DNA of 10,361 bases from an uncultured Treponema sp. (GCA_946403565.1 CAMJAJ010000021.1:1-10361), one strand, 5' to 3'; shown: positions 1-6,426, counted from the stretch's first letter. A program made the numbers and translations. The notes: generated by a model from the sequence alone, not told the origin.

Positions 1-945
1 GGGGCCGGTCGTGATGCCCGTGTTTCCGATGGTTCCGATGACCTGCCCCTGGGTCACGTCGTCGCCCTTGCGGACACGTATCGTGTTCAGGTGGGCATAG
101 CGGGTGTAGATGCCGTACTTGTGCTTGATGATGACGGAAAGACCGAATGTCGCATCGTTGCCGACGGAGACAATCTGTCCGTTTGCGGTCGCAACGACGG
201 GGTCGCCTGACCGCCAGGTGCTGAAGTCCGTCCCCTTGTGGATGTACCACTGCTTGGATATGGGGTGAATCTGCTGGCCGAAGCTCATGGAGATGTGGCC
301 GATTCCGTTCTTGACCGGCCAGACATTGGGTATGTCGGTGAAAAGCGAGCTCTGGTTCTCCAGCATCTTGCCGATCTCTTCAACCGGCTGGACGGCGCTG
401 TCCAGGTAGGCGGTCAGCTGCCGCACGTCCTGGGTCTCCTGCAGGGAGCCGGCCGCGAGGTCCTGCCTGCTGAACAGGGAGGAAAGGTCGCCGTTGCCCG
501 TCACGCCCTCCATGTTGGTCCCGCCGTCACTGATTCCCAGGAGGGACAGGGTCGTGGAGAGGGAGGCCTGGAAGCGGCGCGCGCTCTTGAGCAGGTTGTC
601 GTTCTCGTCACGGAGCTCGTCCAGGGACGCGAGCGTCTCCTTGTTCTCCGCCCTGAGCCGGCGGTTCTCCAGCTCGCTGCCGATTGCCCGCTTGTTGAAG
701 TAGACGAAGGAGCCGGTTATCCCCGCCAGGAGGATGAAGCCCAGCACCATCGCGAACACGTTGGTCTGTATGCTGAACGCCCTGCCGTTGGAGTGCGGCA
801 CGAGCATGACGGTTATCTTTTCATCGAAAATATGGAAGACCCGGGCAAGAGAGCGGCCTATCAGGGAGAAAAAGCTACCTAGCCCATACGCAATGTGGGA
901 AACGAAGTTCTTCTCAAAATTCTTATATCGTCTCGTGCGGGCCAC
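1..945 (-). CDS. M23 family metallopeptidase, membrane-anchored (C-terminus outside window)
   Basis: Likely a zinc endopeptidase of the LytM/M23 family that cuts peptidoglycan cross-bridges in the periplasm. The 315 visible residues begin with a basic cytoplasmic segment, then one membrane helix at about 62-83, then a charged coiled-coil stretch at about 85-125. A linker leads to the M23 domain from about residue 205. The zinc motif HKGTD is visible (H236, D240), as is YAHLN with H285. The reading frame leaves the window right after the GITTGP segment, just where the family's last HxH motif is expected. I chose the GTG start at 945-943 because AAAGGAG lies 8 bases upstream and a promoter precedes it. 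The gene is divergent from tatD. In spirochaetes and Helicobacter such anchored peptidases often sit beside bactofilin and shape the cell; a bactofilin gene is not visible here. The family call is firm and the substrate is inferred. Confidence 0.9.
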   Translation of the reverse strand, partial: MARTRRYKNFEKNFVSHIAYGLGSFFSLIGRSLARVFHIFDEKITVMLVPHSNGRAFSIQTNVFAMVLGFILLAGITGSFVYFNKRAIGSELENRRLRAENKETLASLDELRDENDNLLKSARRFQASLSTTLSLLGISDGGTNMEGVTGNGDLSSLFSRQDLAAGSLQETQDVRQLTAYLDSAVQPVEEIGKMLENQSSLFTDIPNVWPVKNGIGHISMSFGQQIHPISKQWYIHKGTDFSTWRSGDPVVATANGQIVSVGNDATFGLSVIIKHKYGIYTRYAHLNTIRVRKGDDVTQGQVIGTIGNTGITTGP

Positions 946-985
946 GGGGAAATCTCCTTTAAAAACAGCCTTCTACGGCAGTGTA

Positions 986-1019
986 ATTATATAGTAGCAG
1001 TTTACCGCCAAATAATCAA
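986..1019 (-). promoter_or_regulatory. Predicted sigma-70 promoter of the M23 peptidase gene
   Basis: Read on the minus strand, TTGATT (1019-1014) is followed after 17 bases by TACTAT (996-991), which overlaps a perfect TATAAT (991-986). Either hexamer could serve as the -10, giving a 5' leader of about 35-45 nt before the GTG start. This is inferred from sequence only. Confidence 0.5.
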
Positions 1020-1031
1020 GAGAGGCATGGC

Positions 1032-1066
1032 CAGTTTCAAAAGTCCGCAGCAAGGACCGCTGAAAC
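1032..1066. repeat. Palindromic element, copy 1 (short form)
   Basis: The 15-mer CAGTTTCAAAAGTCC opens the element (1032-1046) and recurs exactly at 6427-6441. The outer arms are GTTTCA (1034-1039) and TGAAAC (1061-1066). The inner arms are GTCC (1043-1046) and GGAC (1054-1057), around a 7-base loop. It lies between the divergent M23 and tatD genes, 12 bases upstream of the M23 -35 box, and directly precedes the GC-rich tandem repeat. See copies 2 and 3 at 6427-6519 and 7821-7854. Confidence 0.7.
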
Positions 1067-1080
1067 GCGCCCGACCGTCC

Positions 1081-1221
1081 TGGTCAACCGACTTCCAGCC
1101 AGCACCCCGGGCCAAACGCCCTCGGACGACCGACTTCCGGCCAGCCACCCCGGGCCAAACGCCCCGGACGACCGACAGCCGGCCAGCACCCCGGGCCAAA
1201 CGCCCCGGACGACCGACAGCC
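1081..1221. repeat. GC-rich tandem repeat, about 41-42 bp unit, about 3.4 copies
   Basis: The units begin at about 1081, 1123, 1165 and 1206 (the last one partial). The shared core is a CCGAC segment, then CCAGC(C)ACCCCGGG, then CCAAACGCCC. The first copy is the most diverged and copies 2 and 3 are nearly identical. No unique spacers separate the units, so this is not a CRISPR array. All frames through it give low-complexity Pro/Arg- or Gly-rich translations without a start context, so I see no gene here. It ends 10 bp before the tatD promoter. Confidence 0.8.
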
Positions 1222-1231
1222 TCGAATTCAT

Positions 1232-1260
1232 TTGACAGGCAAAGCTACCTATGTTAGAAT
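1232..1260 (+). promoter_or_regulatory. Near-consensus sigma-70 promoter for tatD / leader RNA
   Basis: A perfect TTGACA (1232-1237) is followed after exactly 17 bases by TAGAAT (1255-1260). Transcription is expected to start near 1267. That leaves a leader of about 220 nt before the tatD start codon, which is unusually long for this compact genome segment. Confidence 0.75.
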
Positions 1261-1339
1261 ATCGGAAGTTAGGGATTGATTTTTTATTCAGAAGCCGTTT
1301 TTTTTTGGCCGATGGATAGATTGAACAGACTCAATTGGC

Positions 1340-1400
1340 GTAGGGAATCCTGCCGCCGGACTCGAAAGCCGGTCGGACGGGAAGCCCTACTTTATTTTTG
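1340..1400 (+). terminator. Terminator-like hairpin in the tatD leader (candidate attenuator)
   Basis: GTAGGG (1340-1345) pairs with CCCTAC (1385-1390). Inside, a CCGG/CCGG stem (1356-1359 with 1369-1372) encloses CT-CGAA-AG, and partial pairing of 1348-1354 with 1376-1382 joins the two. The U-rich tract TTTATTTTTG follows at 1391-1400. It lies downstream of a strong promoter and upstream of tatD, so it would stop some or all of the transcripts. Confidence 0.5.
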
Positions 1401-1405
1401 TTGCT

Positions 1406-1465
1406 GGCCTTGGGAAACGGGCTCCGGCCGAAAGTTCGTCCGGAAGCACCGCCGTTCAAGGGGCC
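1406..1465 (+). promoter_or_regulatory. Second leader hairpin directly upstream of the tatD ribosome binding site
   Basis: GGCCTTG (1406-1412) pairs with CAAGGGGCC (1457-1465, two bulged bases). AACGG (1416-1420) pairs with CCGTT (1452-1456). An inner TCCGG/CCGGA stem encloses a CGAA/TTCG helix. CGGACG in the first hairpin (1374-1379) is complementary to CGTCCG in this one (1437-1442), so the two hairpins could compete. That competition is an inference from base complementarity. Confidence 0.4.
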
Positions 1466-1488
1466 AGGCACAGGGAGGAAGTACGGCA

Positions 1489-2274
1489 ATGCATTTTTTT
1501 GATACACACGCCCACATCGGGCTGCTCTTTGAGGACCCCATCAAGCAGTACCGCGCCATAAAGGAGGCGGAACTTGCCGGGGTGACCCGGATCGTGTCCA
1601 TAAACAACAGCCTCCACGACTTCAAGAAGGAGTACGCCCTGCTCAAGACCAGGAAGAGCATCTTCCACGCGGTCGGCGTGAGCCCGGCGGAGGTGGTCTC
1701 CCCCGGCGACGACTGGCGCAGTATAATAGAAGAAAGCATCAACCTCCCCAAGGTCGTCGCCCTGGGCGAGACGGGACTGGACTACGAGAAGCAGTACGGC
1801 GACAAGCGCAGCCAGATAGAGCTGTTCATCGCCCAGCTGGAGATGGCCCAGAGCCTTGACAAGCCGGTGATCATCCACAACCGGGGCGCCGGCAAGGACA
1901 TCTTCGAGATCCTCCGGGACCGCATTCCCAAGCGGGGGGCCGTCTTCCACTGCTACAGCGAGAACGCGAAGTACGCCCAGCAGTGCCTGGACGCGGGCCT
2001 GGACGTCTACTTCTCCTTCGCAGGCAACCTGACCTACCGCAACGCCCAGAACCTGCACGAGACGGTGATGAACATCCCCGTGGACAGGATGCTCATCGAG
2101 ACCGAAAGCCCCTTCATGGTTCCCGCGAAGTACCGGGGCAAGCGGACCATGCCCGCCTTCCTGCCGGCCACCGCCGAATTCCTGGCGCAGATGCTGCAGA
2201 TGGACATGGAGGACCTGTCCAAGCAGCTCTGGACGAACTCCTGCAAGATCTTCGGACTGGACGAGGCGGAGTAA
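1489..2274 (+). CDS. tatD: TatD family metal-dependent hydrolase (DNase-like)
   Basis: A 261-residue amidohydrolase-fold protein of the TatD family: metal-dependent cytoplasmic nucleases, studied as 3'-5' exonucleases linked to DNA repair. Usual length for the family. Visible metal-site motifs are DTHAH (H7, H9), GETGLDY (E94), PVIIH (H130) and FHCYSE (H154). The last motif reads ETESPF (204-209) where most relatives have ETD, so the usual catalytic Asp is Glu206. The ATG at 1489 was chosen because AGGGAGG ends 9 bases upstream and the protein then begins MHFFDTHAH as the family does. The frame stays open upstream to about 1276, but that stretch overlaps the structured leader and lacks a ribosome site. 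The stop is one base before the ABC exporter start, so the two genes are probably cotranscribed and translationally coupled. Confidence 0.9.
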   Translation: MHFFDTHAHIGLLFEDPIKQYRAIKEAELAGVTRIVSINNSLHDFKKEYALLKTRKSIFHAVGVSPAEVVSPGDDWRSIIEESINLPKVVALGETGLDYEKQYGDKRSQIELFIAQLEMAQSLDKPVIIHNRGAGKDIFEILRDRIPKRGAVFHCYSENAKYAQQCLDAGLDVYFSFAGNLTYRNAQNLHETVMNIPVDRMLIETESPFMVPAKYRGKRTMPAFLPATAEFLAQMLQMDMEDLSKQLWTNSCKIFGLDEAE

Positions 2275-2275
2275 G

Positions 2276-4117
2276 ATGGCGGGCGAAGGAGCACCTCCGG
2301 GCGGCCCGCAGGGTCGCGGCTTCGGGCGGGGCTTCCTGACGGAGGAGGAAAAGGCCAACCGCCCCAAGGTGACGGTACAGCTGGTCAGGCGCGTCCTGTC
2401 CTACCTCCTGCCCTACTGGAAGCAGATGCTCCTGGTCATCGCCGCAATCGGCGTGTCGTCGGTGTTCAGCCTGGCCCCGTCGGTCCTGACCGGGCGGATA
2501 ATCGACGAAGGGCTCATCGGGCGCGACTTCCACGCGCTCATCACGCTGATCGGAATCTCGCTGGCCGTCACCCTGGGGGCAAACCTCATCGGCGTGCTGG
2601 AGAGCTACCTGAACACCTGGATAGCGCAGCACATCACCTATGACCTGCGGAACACGATGTACGCCCACCTGCAGAAGATGTCGCAGGGCTTCTTCACGTC
2701 GCACAAGCAGGGCGACATCATCACCCGGATGACCAGCGACATCTCCGGGGTCCAGCAGACGATCAGCGGCACGCTCGCAAGCATCCTTTCAAACTCCATC
2801 ACCCTCATCGTGGCCCTCGTGGCGATGTACCAGAAGAACTGGCTGCTGGCCACGCTCGGAGTCCTCATCGTCCCCCTGTTCATCATCCCCACCAGGAGCG
2901 CGGGCAAGACCCGCTGGTCGCTCACCCGCGAGGCACAGGAGTGCAGCGACGAGATAAACGGAATCCTGAACGAAACCCTGTCCGTCAGCGGGCAGCTGCT
3001 GGTCAAGCTCTTCGGCAAGGAGCGGTCGGAATACGAACGCTACGAGGAGGTCAACGGCCGCATGGTCAGGCTGAACATCCGGGAGGGCATGGCGGGCCGC
3101 TGGTTCCGCGTCGTCCTGTCCACCTTCGCCAGCATCGGCCCCATGCTGCTCTACCTGGCGGGCGGCCTGCTGATGATGAAGGGCGACAGCACGCTGACGG
3201 TCGGAGACATAACGGTCTTCGTCGCCCTGCTCGGCAAGATGTACGGGCCGGTGAACCAGCTGCTGAACATACAGGTGGACTGGATCCGGAGCATGGCCAT
3301 GTTCACCCGGATTTTCGAATACCTGGACCTCCCCGTGGACATAGAGAACGCACCCGACGCGGTCACCCCGGAGTCGGCGGAAGGCAGGGTGTGCTTCAGC
3401 AGGGTCTGCTTCTCCTACAGCAGCGAACGGCAGATTCTGAAGGACATCTCCTTCACGCTGGAACCCGGCAAGAGCATCGCCATCGTGGGGCCGTCCGGTT
3501 CAGGCAAGAGCACCCTCGTGCACCTCATCCCCCGCCTGTACGACGTGGACTCCGGCAGCGTCAGCTTTGACGGGGTGGACGTGCGGAAGCTCGACCTGGG
3601 CTACCTCAGGCGCAACATCGGAATCGTGAGCCAGGAGACCTACCTCTTCAACGGGAGCATACGCGACAACCTGCTCTACGCCAAGCCGGACGCAAGCGAG
3701 CAGGAGCTTGAGGCGGCCTGCCGCACGGCAAACATCTGGGAGTTCATCTCCTCGCAGGAAAAGGGCCTGGACACGCTGGTGGGCAACCGGGGGCTCAAGC
3801 TGTCGGGCGGAGAAAAGCAGCGCATCTCCATAGCCCGCGTCCTGCTGAAAGACCCCGCGCTCCTGATCTTTGACGAGGCGACCAGCGCGCTCGACTCCAT
3901 CTCCGAACGCAAGATACAGGACGCAATAGACCCGCTCATCGACGAACGCACGAGCATCCTCATAGCGCACCGCCTGTCCACGATACTCGCCGCCGACGAG
4001 ATACTCGTCGTGAAGGACGGCATGATCGTGGAGCGGGGCACGCACGAGGAGCTGGTCGGCTCGGGCGGCGTGTACACCGAGCTCTACGAAACCCAGTTCA
4101 GGATCGGAAAGGCATAG
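2276..4117 (+). CDS. ABC exporter half-transporter (fused membrane and ATPase domains)
   Basis: A 613-residue ATP-driven exporter of the MsbA/MDR-like type in the inner membrane. A Gly/Pro-rich cytoplasmic N-terminus (1-30) precedes six predicted membrane helices between about 40 and 345, followed by the nucleotide-binding domain. Walker A is GPSGSGKS (405-412), the Q-loop is Q453, the signature is LSGGEKQ (509-515), Walker B is LLIFDEA with D533 and E534, and the switch His is H565. All ATPase residues are present. No partner half-transporter is adjacent, so it probably forms a homodimer. Export substrates of this family (lipids, drugs, peptides) cannot be read from sequence, and the tatD neighbour gives no hint. 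Start ATG 2276 sits just after the tatD stop with a GGCGGAG ribosome site inside tatD. Confidence 0.92.
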   Translation: MAGEGAPPGGPQGRGFGRGFLTEEEKANRPKVTVQLVRRVLSYLLPYWKQMLLVIAAIGVSSVFSLAPSVLTGRIIDEGLIGRDFHALITLIGISLAVTLGANLIGVLESYLNTWIAQHITYDLRNTMYAHLQKMSQGFFTSHKQGDIITRMTSDISGVQQTISGTLASILSNSITLIVALVAMYQKNWLLATLGVLIVPLFIIPTRSAGKTRWSLTREAQECSDEINGILNETLSVSGQLLVKLFGKERSEYERYEEVNGRMVRLNIREGMAGRWFRVVLSTFASIGPMLLYLAGGLLMMKGDSTLTVGDITVFVALLGKMYGPVNQLLNIQVDWIRSMAMFTRIFEYLDLPVDIENAPDAVTPESAEGRVCFSRVCFSYSSERQILKDISFTLEPGKSIAIVGPSGSGKSTLVHLIPRLYDVDSGSVSFDGVDVRKLDLGYLRRNIGIVSQETYLFNGSIRDNLLYAKPDASEQELEAACRTANIWEFISSQEKGLDTLVGNRGLKLSGGEKQRISIARVLLKDPALLIFDEATSALDSISERKIQDAIDPLIDERTSILIAHRLSTILAADEILVVKDGMIVERGTHEELVGSGGVYTELYETQFRIGKA

Positions 4118-4126
4118 GAGGGACGC

Positions 4127-4155
4127 GGGCCGTCATGAGGCTCCGCTGACGGCCC
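4127..4155 (+). terminator. Strong stem-loop after the ABC exporter gene
   Basis: GGGCCGTCA (4127-4135) pairs perfectly with TGACGGCCC (4147-4155) around an 11-base loop, ten bases after the stop codon. No U-tract follows, so it is a weak intrinsic terminator at best. It may instead stabilise the 3' end of the mRNA. The next promoter starts five bases later. Confidence 0.45.
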
Positions 4156-4159
4156 CGGC

Positions 4160-4188
4160 TTGACACGATGGAAAAAGTATGATACTAA
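4160..4188 (+). promoter_or_regulatory. Predicted promoter of the gpx-ohrR operon
   Basis: A perfect TTGACA (4160-4165) is followed after 17 bases by TACTAA (4183-4188), within an AT-rich stretch that stands out from the surrounding GC-rich sequence. The weak -10 combined with a strong -35 fits a regulated promoter. The predicted start is near 4195, giving a leader of about 90 nt. Confidence 0.6.
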
Positions 4189-4203
4189 TTAATTGTACAC
4201 AAT
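4183..4203 (+). promoter_or_regulatory. Candidate OhrR operator overlapping the -10 and transcription start
   Basis: Two overlapping dyads are visible. TACTAATTAATTGTA (4183-4197) is an imperfect inverted repeat, matching at five of seven positions, and carries the AATTGTA half-site that I recall from OhrR boxes. ATTGTACACAAT (4192-4203) is a perfect palindrome with ATTGT/ACAAT arms. Both sit where a bound repressor would block RNA polymerase. Autoregulation by the ohrR product two genes downstream is an inference. Confidence 0.5.
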
Positions 4204-4218
4204 ATAATCGAGCATGAT

Positions 4219-4239
4219 TCAAAAGCCGCTTGCTTTTGA
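4219..4239 (+). promoter_or_regulatory. Perfect hairpin in the gpx leader
   Basis: TCAAAAGC (4219-4226) pairs with GCTTTTGA (4232-4239) around a 5-base loop, in the predicted 5' leader. A second small hairpin, CGGC-CTTCA-GCCG, lies at 4259-4271, just before the AGGAGG ribosome site. The role is unknown. The TTCAAAAG core resembles the dispersed palindromes but is too short to assign to them. Confidence 0.35.
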
Positions 4240-4286
4240 GACCGCTCAATCTTACATACGGCCTTCAGCCGGACAGGAGGAACGCA

Positions 4287-4829
4287 ATGGGAATCTATGA
4301 CTTCAAATTCAACTCGCGCAAGGGCGAGGAGCTTTCGATGGCAGACTACAAGGGAAAGGTGCTGCTCATCGTGAACCCGGCGACCGGCTGCGGTTTCACG
4401 CCCCAGTATGAGGACCTGCAGAAGATCTACGAGGCAGACCACGACAGGGGTCTTGAGATCCTTGACTTCCCCTGCAACCAGTTCGGCAACCAGGCCCCCG
4501 GCGACAACGAGGAGATCCACAGCTTCTGCAAGGGCAGGTTCGGAATCAGCTTCCCCCAGTTTGCCAAAATAGAGGTGAACGGCGAGAACGCCCTGCCCCT
4601 CTACAAATGGCTCACGAGCAACACGACGTTCGAAGGCTTCGGCAACAGCAAGGCCGGGCTCGCCATGTCCGCCTTCCTCAAACTGAAGGACTGGAACTAC
4701 AAGAAGAGCGGAGACATCAAGTGGAACTTCACCAAGTTCCTGATCGACCGGGAAGGCGCCATCGTCAAGCGCTTCGAGCCGACGGCAGACATGGCCACGG
4801 TGCAGGCCGAGATAGAGAAGCTGCTCTAG
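4287..4829 (+). CDS. gpx: Glutathione peroxidase family thiol peroxidase (Cys type, probably thioredoxin-dependent)
   Basis: A 180-residue peroxidase that reduces hydrogen peroxide and organic hydroperoxides in the cytoplasm. The peroxidatic residue is Cys35 in NPATGCGFT, where animal enzymes carry selenocysteine. The other tetrad members are Gln69 in FPCNQFGNQ, Trp146 and Asn147 in KWNF. Cys81 in the EEIHSFC segment lies where the resolving Cys of yeast Gpx3-type enzymes sits, so thioredoxin is the more likely electron donor than glutathione. Length is typical of bacterial members. The ATG at 4287 has AGGAGG six bases upstream; an in-frame TTG at 4230 would run through the leader hairpins and was rejected. 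It is the first gene of a two-gene unit with ohrR, 12 bases apart, which points to a role in clearing organic peroxides. Confidence 0.93.
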   Translation: MGIYDFKFNSRKGEELSMADYKGKVLLIVNPATGCGFTPQYEDLQKIYEADHDRGLEILDFPCNQFGNQAPGDNEEIHSFCKGRFGISFPQFAKIEVNGENALPLYKWLTSNTTFEGFGNSKAGLAMSAFLKLKDWNYKKSGDIKWNFTKFLIDREGAIVKRFEPTADMATVQAEIEKLL

Positions 4830-4841
4830 GAGAAATGCCGT

Positions 4842-5285
4842 ATGAAGGGAAAATACGATGCCCTGCTCCTGGAAAACCAGCTCTGCTTTCCCCTCTATGC
4901 CTGTGCAAAGGAGATAGTACGCCGCTACAAGCCCCTGCTGGACAAGCTTGACCTCACCTATACCCAGTATATCACGATGATGGTGATGTGGGAGGACGGC
5001 GAGGCAAACGTCAAGGAGCTCGGCGAGCGGCTCTTCCTGGATTCGGGAACCCTTACCCCCCTGCTCAAGAAGCTCGAGGGCAAGGGCTACATCACCCGCG
5101 AGCGCTCGGAGGAGGACGAAAGGAACCTCATCGTGCGGATAACGGAAAAAGGCAGGGCACTCAAGAAAAAGGCCGCCGACATTCCCCAGAAGATGGCCTC
5201 ATGCATCACGCTGGAGAAGGACAGTGCGGCCACGCTCAAACGGATACTGGAATCCCTCATGGCCCAGTTCCAGGCGGATGAATGA
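4842..5285 (+). CDS. ohrR: OhrR-type MarR family peroxide-sensing repressor
   Basis: A 147-residue dimeric winged-helix regulator. The N-terminal segment LENQLCF, with Cys15, matches the sensor region of Bacillus OhrR in both wording and position. The family's YKPLLDKL (29-36), a DSGTLTP recognition-helix region (67-73) and a wing with RSEEDERN (88-95) follow. In OhrR, oxidation of this Cys by organic hydroperoxides releases the protein from DNA. Further cysteines are at 21 and 121; Cys121 is about the right distance (106 residues) to act as the resolving Cys of the two-Cys type known from Xanthomonas (Cys22/Cys127). The AGGAG ribosome site overlaps the gpx stop codon. The gene probably represses its own operon through the dyad at 4183-4203. 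The classical target, an ohr gene, is not in view; the adjacent peroxidase is gpx. Confidence 0.9.
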   Translation: MKGKYDALLLENQLCFPLYACAKEIVRRYKPLLDKLDLTYTQYITMMVMWEDGEANVKELGERLFLDSGTLTPLLKKLEGKGYITRERSEEDERNLIVRITEKGRALKKKAADIPQKMASCITLEKDSAATLKRILESLMAQFQADE

Positions 5286-5305
5286 ATCGCGCAGGATGAA
5301 AGATC

Positions 5306-5333
5306 GGGCGGGCCCTGACAGGGGCTACCGCCC
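5306..5333. terminator. Stem-loop between convergent ohrR and znuA
   Basis: GGGCGG (5306-5311) pairs with CCGCCC (5328-5333), with a second stem inside (GCCC 5312-5315 with GGGGC 5321-5325). It lies 20 bases after the ohrR stop and about 50 bases after the znuA stop, so it could serve both transcripts. No proper U-tract follows on either side; on the minus strand only GATCTTTC is present. Confidence 0.45.
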
Positions 5334-5380
5334 CGCCATCGAGCCCTGCCGCCCGCCTGTAAACCGGTCGCCCCGCAGTC

Positions 5381-6406
5381 CTAGCGCAGGGCCTCCTTGA
5401 GCACCTCCAGGTTCTTTTCCATAACGCCCAGGTAGGTCGTCCCCTTCTTTATCTGCTTTGAAGTCGTTGACTGCAGGGAGTCCAGGGTCAGGACCTTGGC
5501 CTTCTTGTTCTTGCTCGTCGAGATGACCGTCTTGGCAATCTTGCCGTTGCTGCTTTCAATCTGGCAGACGCACTGCAGGTCCAGCTCGTTCACCTTCTCC
5601 GCAAGGAAGGCGATGGTCTTGAAGCTCGCCTCACTTTCGGCGGAGCAGCCCGCAAACGCGGCATAGTAGTTCAGCCCGTAGTCATCCACCAGGTAGCGGA
5701 AGGGGAAGCGGTCTCCAAACAGGAGCGTGTCCTTGCCGGCGACCTTTACCGCAGCGGCGTATTTCAAATCAAGGTCAGAAAGCTTCTTAATGTAATCCGT
5801 AAGGTTGGCCCGGTAGGAGGCGGCGTTCGCGGCATCCTTCTCGCAGATCGCCTCGCAGATTGCGGAGCAGAGGATCTTGGCATTGCGCAGGGAAAGCCAC
5901 ACGTGCTCGTCAAGCTCCTCCTCTTCCTCGTCCTCGTCATGATGATGCTCGTCATGGTCGTGGTCATCGTCCTCGTCGTGATGGTGCTCATGCTCCATGC
6001 CCTCGACAATCTCCTCGGCCAGTGCCCGGTCGCCCATGACGTCCATCAGGTTGACCACCTTCATGGCCTTGTTCTTCGCGTTCGCAAGGACCTCGTCCAC
6101 CCACTCGTCGCTCTCGCCGCCCACGTAGATGAACACGTCGGACTCGGAAATCTTGGCCACATCAGCCACACTCGGTGAATAGCTGTGCAGGTCCACGCCG
6201 TTCGCGACAAGGAGCGTCAGGTCCACGCCGGCATTCCCGCCGACAATCTGCCTGGCCCAGTCGTACTCCGGGAAAATCGTCGCCACGACCTTGACCTTGT
6301 TCCCGTCTGATGATGCCGTGGAGGCTTTCTTTGCGGAAAGCGTCACCGCGCCCAAGGCGGACAGCACCAACGCCGCCGCGAAACCCTTGACAACCTTACT
6401 GTTCAT
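5381..6406 (-). CDS. znuA: Zinc ABC transporter substrate-binding protein (ZnuA/AdcA-like)
   Basis: A 341-residue periplasmic metal-binding protein of the cluster 9 (ZnuA/TroA) type that hands zinc to an ABC importer. An N-terminal signal peptide (about 1-25, cleavage near LSA-KK) lacks a lipobox Cys, so the protein is probably soluble. Motifs: FPEYDWARQI (45-54), first ligand His74 in DLHSYSPS, and second ligand His168 in DEHVW. Between them lies a flexible His/Asp/Glu-rich loop (138-165, nine His in 139-156), typical of zinc rather than manganese binders. The usual third His region reads FGDRFPFRY (230-238) without a His. The start at 6406 has AGGAG 9 bases upstream. Importer genes znuB and znuC are not adjacent. 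The upstream cobW gene suggests a shared response to zinc shortage. Confidence 0.88.
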   Translation of the reverse strand: MNSKVVKGFAAALVLSALGAVTLSAKKASTASSDGNKVKVVATIFPEYDWARQIVGGNAGVDLTLLVANGVDLHSYSPSVADVAKISESDVFIYVGGESDEWVDEVLANAKNKAMKVVNLMDVMGDRALAEEIVEGMEHEHHHDEDDDHDHDEHHHDEDEEEEELDEHVWLSLRNAKILCSAICEAICEKDAANAASYRANLTDYIKKLSDLDLKYAAAVKVAGKDTLLFGDRFPFRYLVDDYGLNYYAAFAGCSAESEASFKTIAFLAEKVNELDLQCVCQIESSNGKIAKTVISTSKNKKAKVLTLDSLQSTTSKQIKKGTTYLGVMEKNLEVLKEALR

Positions 6407-6426
6407 ATCTCTCTACTCCTCTGAGG

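Larger units (their letters stand above)
1267..1488 (+). promoter_or_regulatory. Long structured 5' leader of tatD or embedded small RNA
   Basis: About 220 nt separate the predicted transcription start from the tatD ATG. The first part is T-rich (1279-1307). A small stem can form between GCCGA and TTGGC around 1309-1339. Two strong hairpins follow, at 1340-1390 and 1406-1465; the second ends just before the Shine-Dalgarno sequence. I compared the region from memory with SRP RNA, tmRNA, 6S RNA, RNase P RNA, tRNA and the common riboswitch classes and found no recognisable core, so no family name is given. It may be an attenuator or a separate RNA of about 135 nt ending near 1400. Confidence 0.45.

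Noticed and set aside
238..882. Long plus-strand open frame opposite the M23 gene
   Set aside because: It is antisense to a clear M23 peptidase, has no family motifs, and its composition is that expected of a shadow frame in GC-rich DNA.
1081..1221. CRISPR array
   Set aside because: The units are contiguous, without unique spacers, and no cas genes are nearby.
1340..1390. tRNA or SRP RNA candidate in the tatD leader (CGAAAG loop, strong stem)
   Set aside because: The stem encloses only about 50 nt, there is no anticodon arm or T-loop in the right place, and the SRP core GGAAGGAAGCAG-type sequence is absent.
1312..1420. Possible leader peptide beginning at ATG 1312, running through the attenuator-like hairpin
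   Set aside because: There is no Shine-Dalgarno sequence, the frame simply continues into tatD, and no run of a single regulatory amino acid codon is seen.
1456..2367. Long minus-strand open frame (about 300 codons) opposite tatD
   Set aside because: It overlaps the well-supported tatD and the start of the ABC exporter, and the translation is Val/Gly/Leu-rich low-information sequence without a ribosome site.
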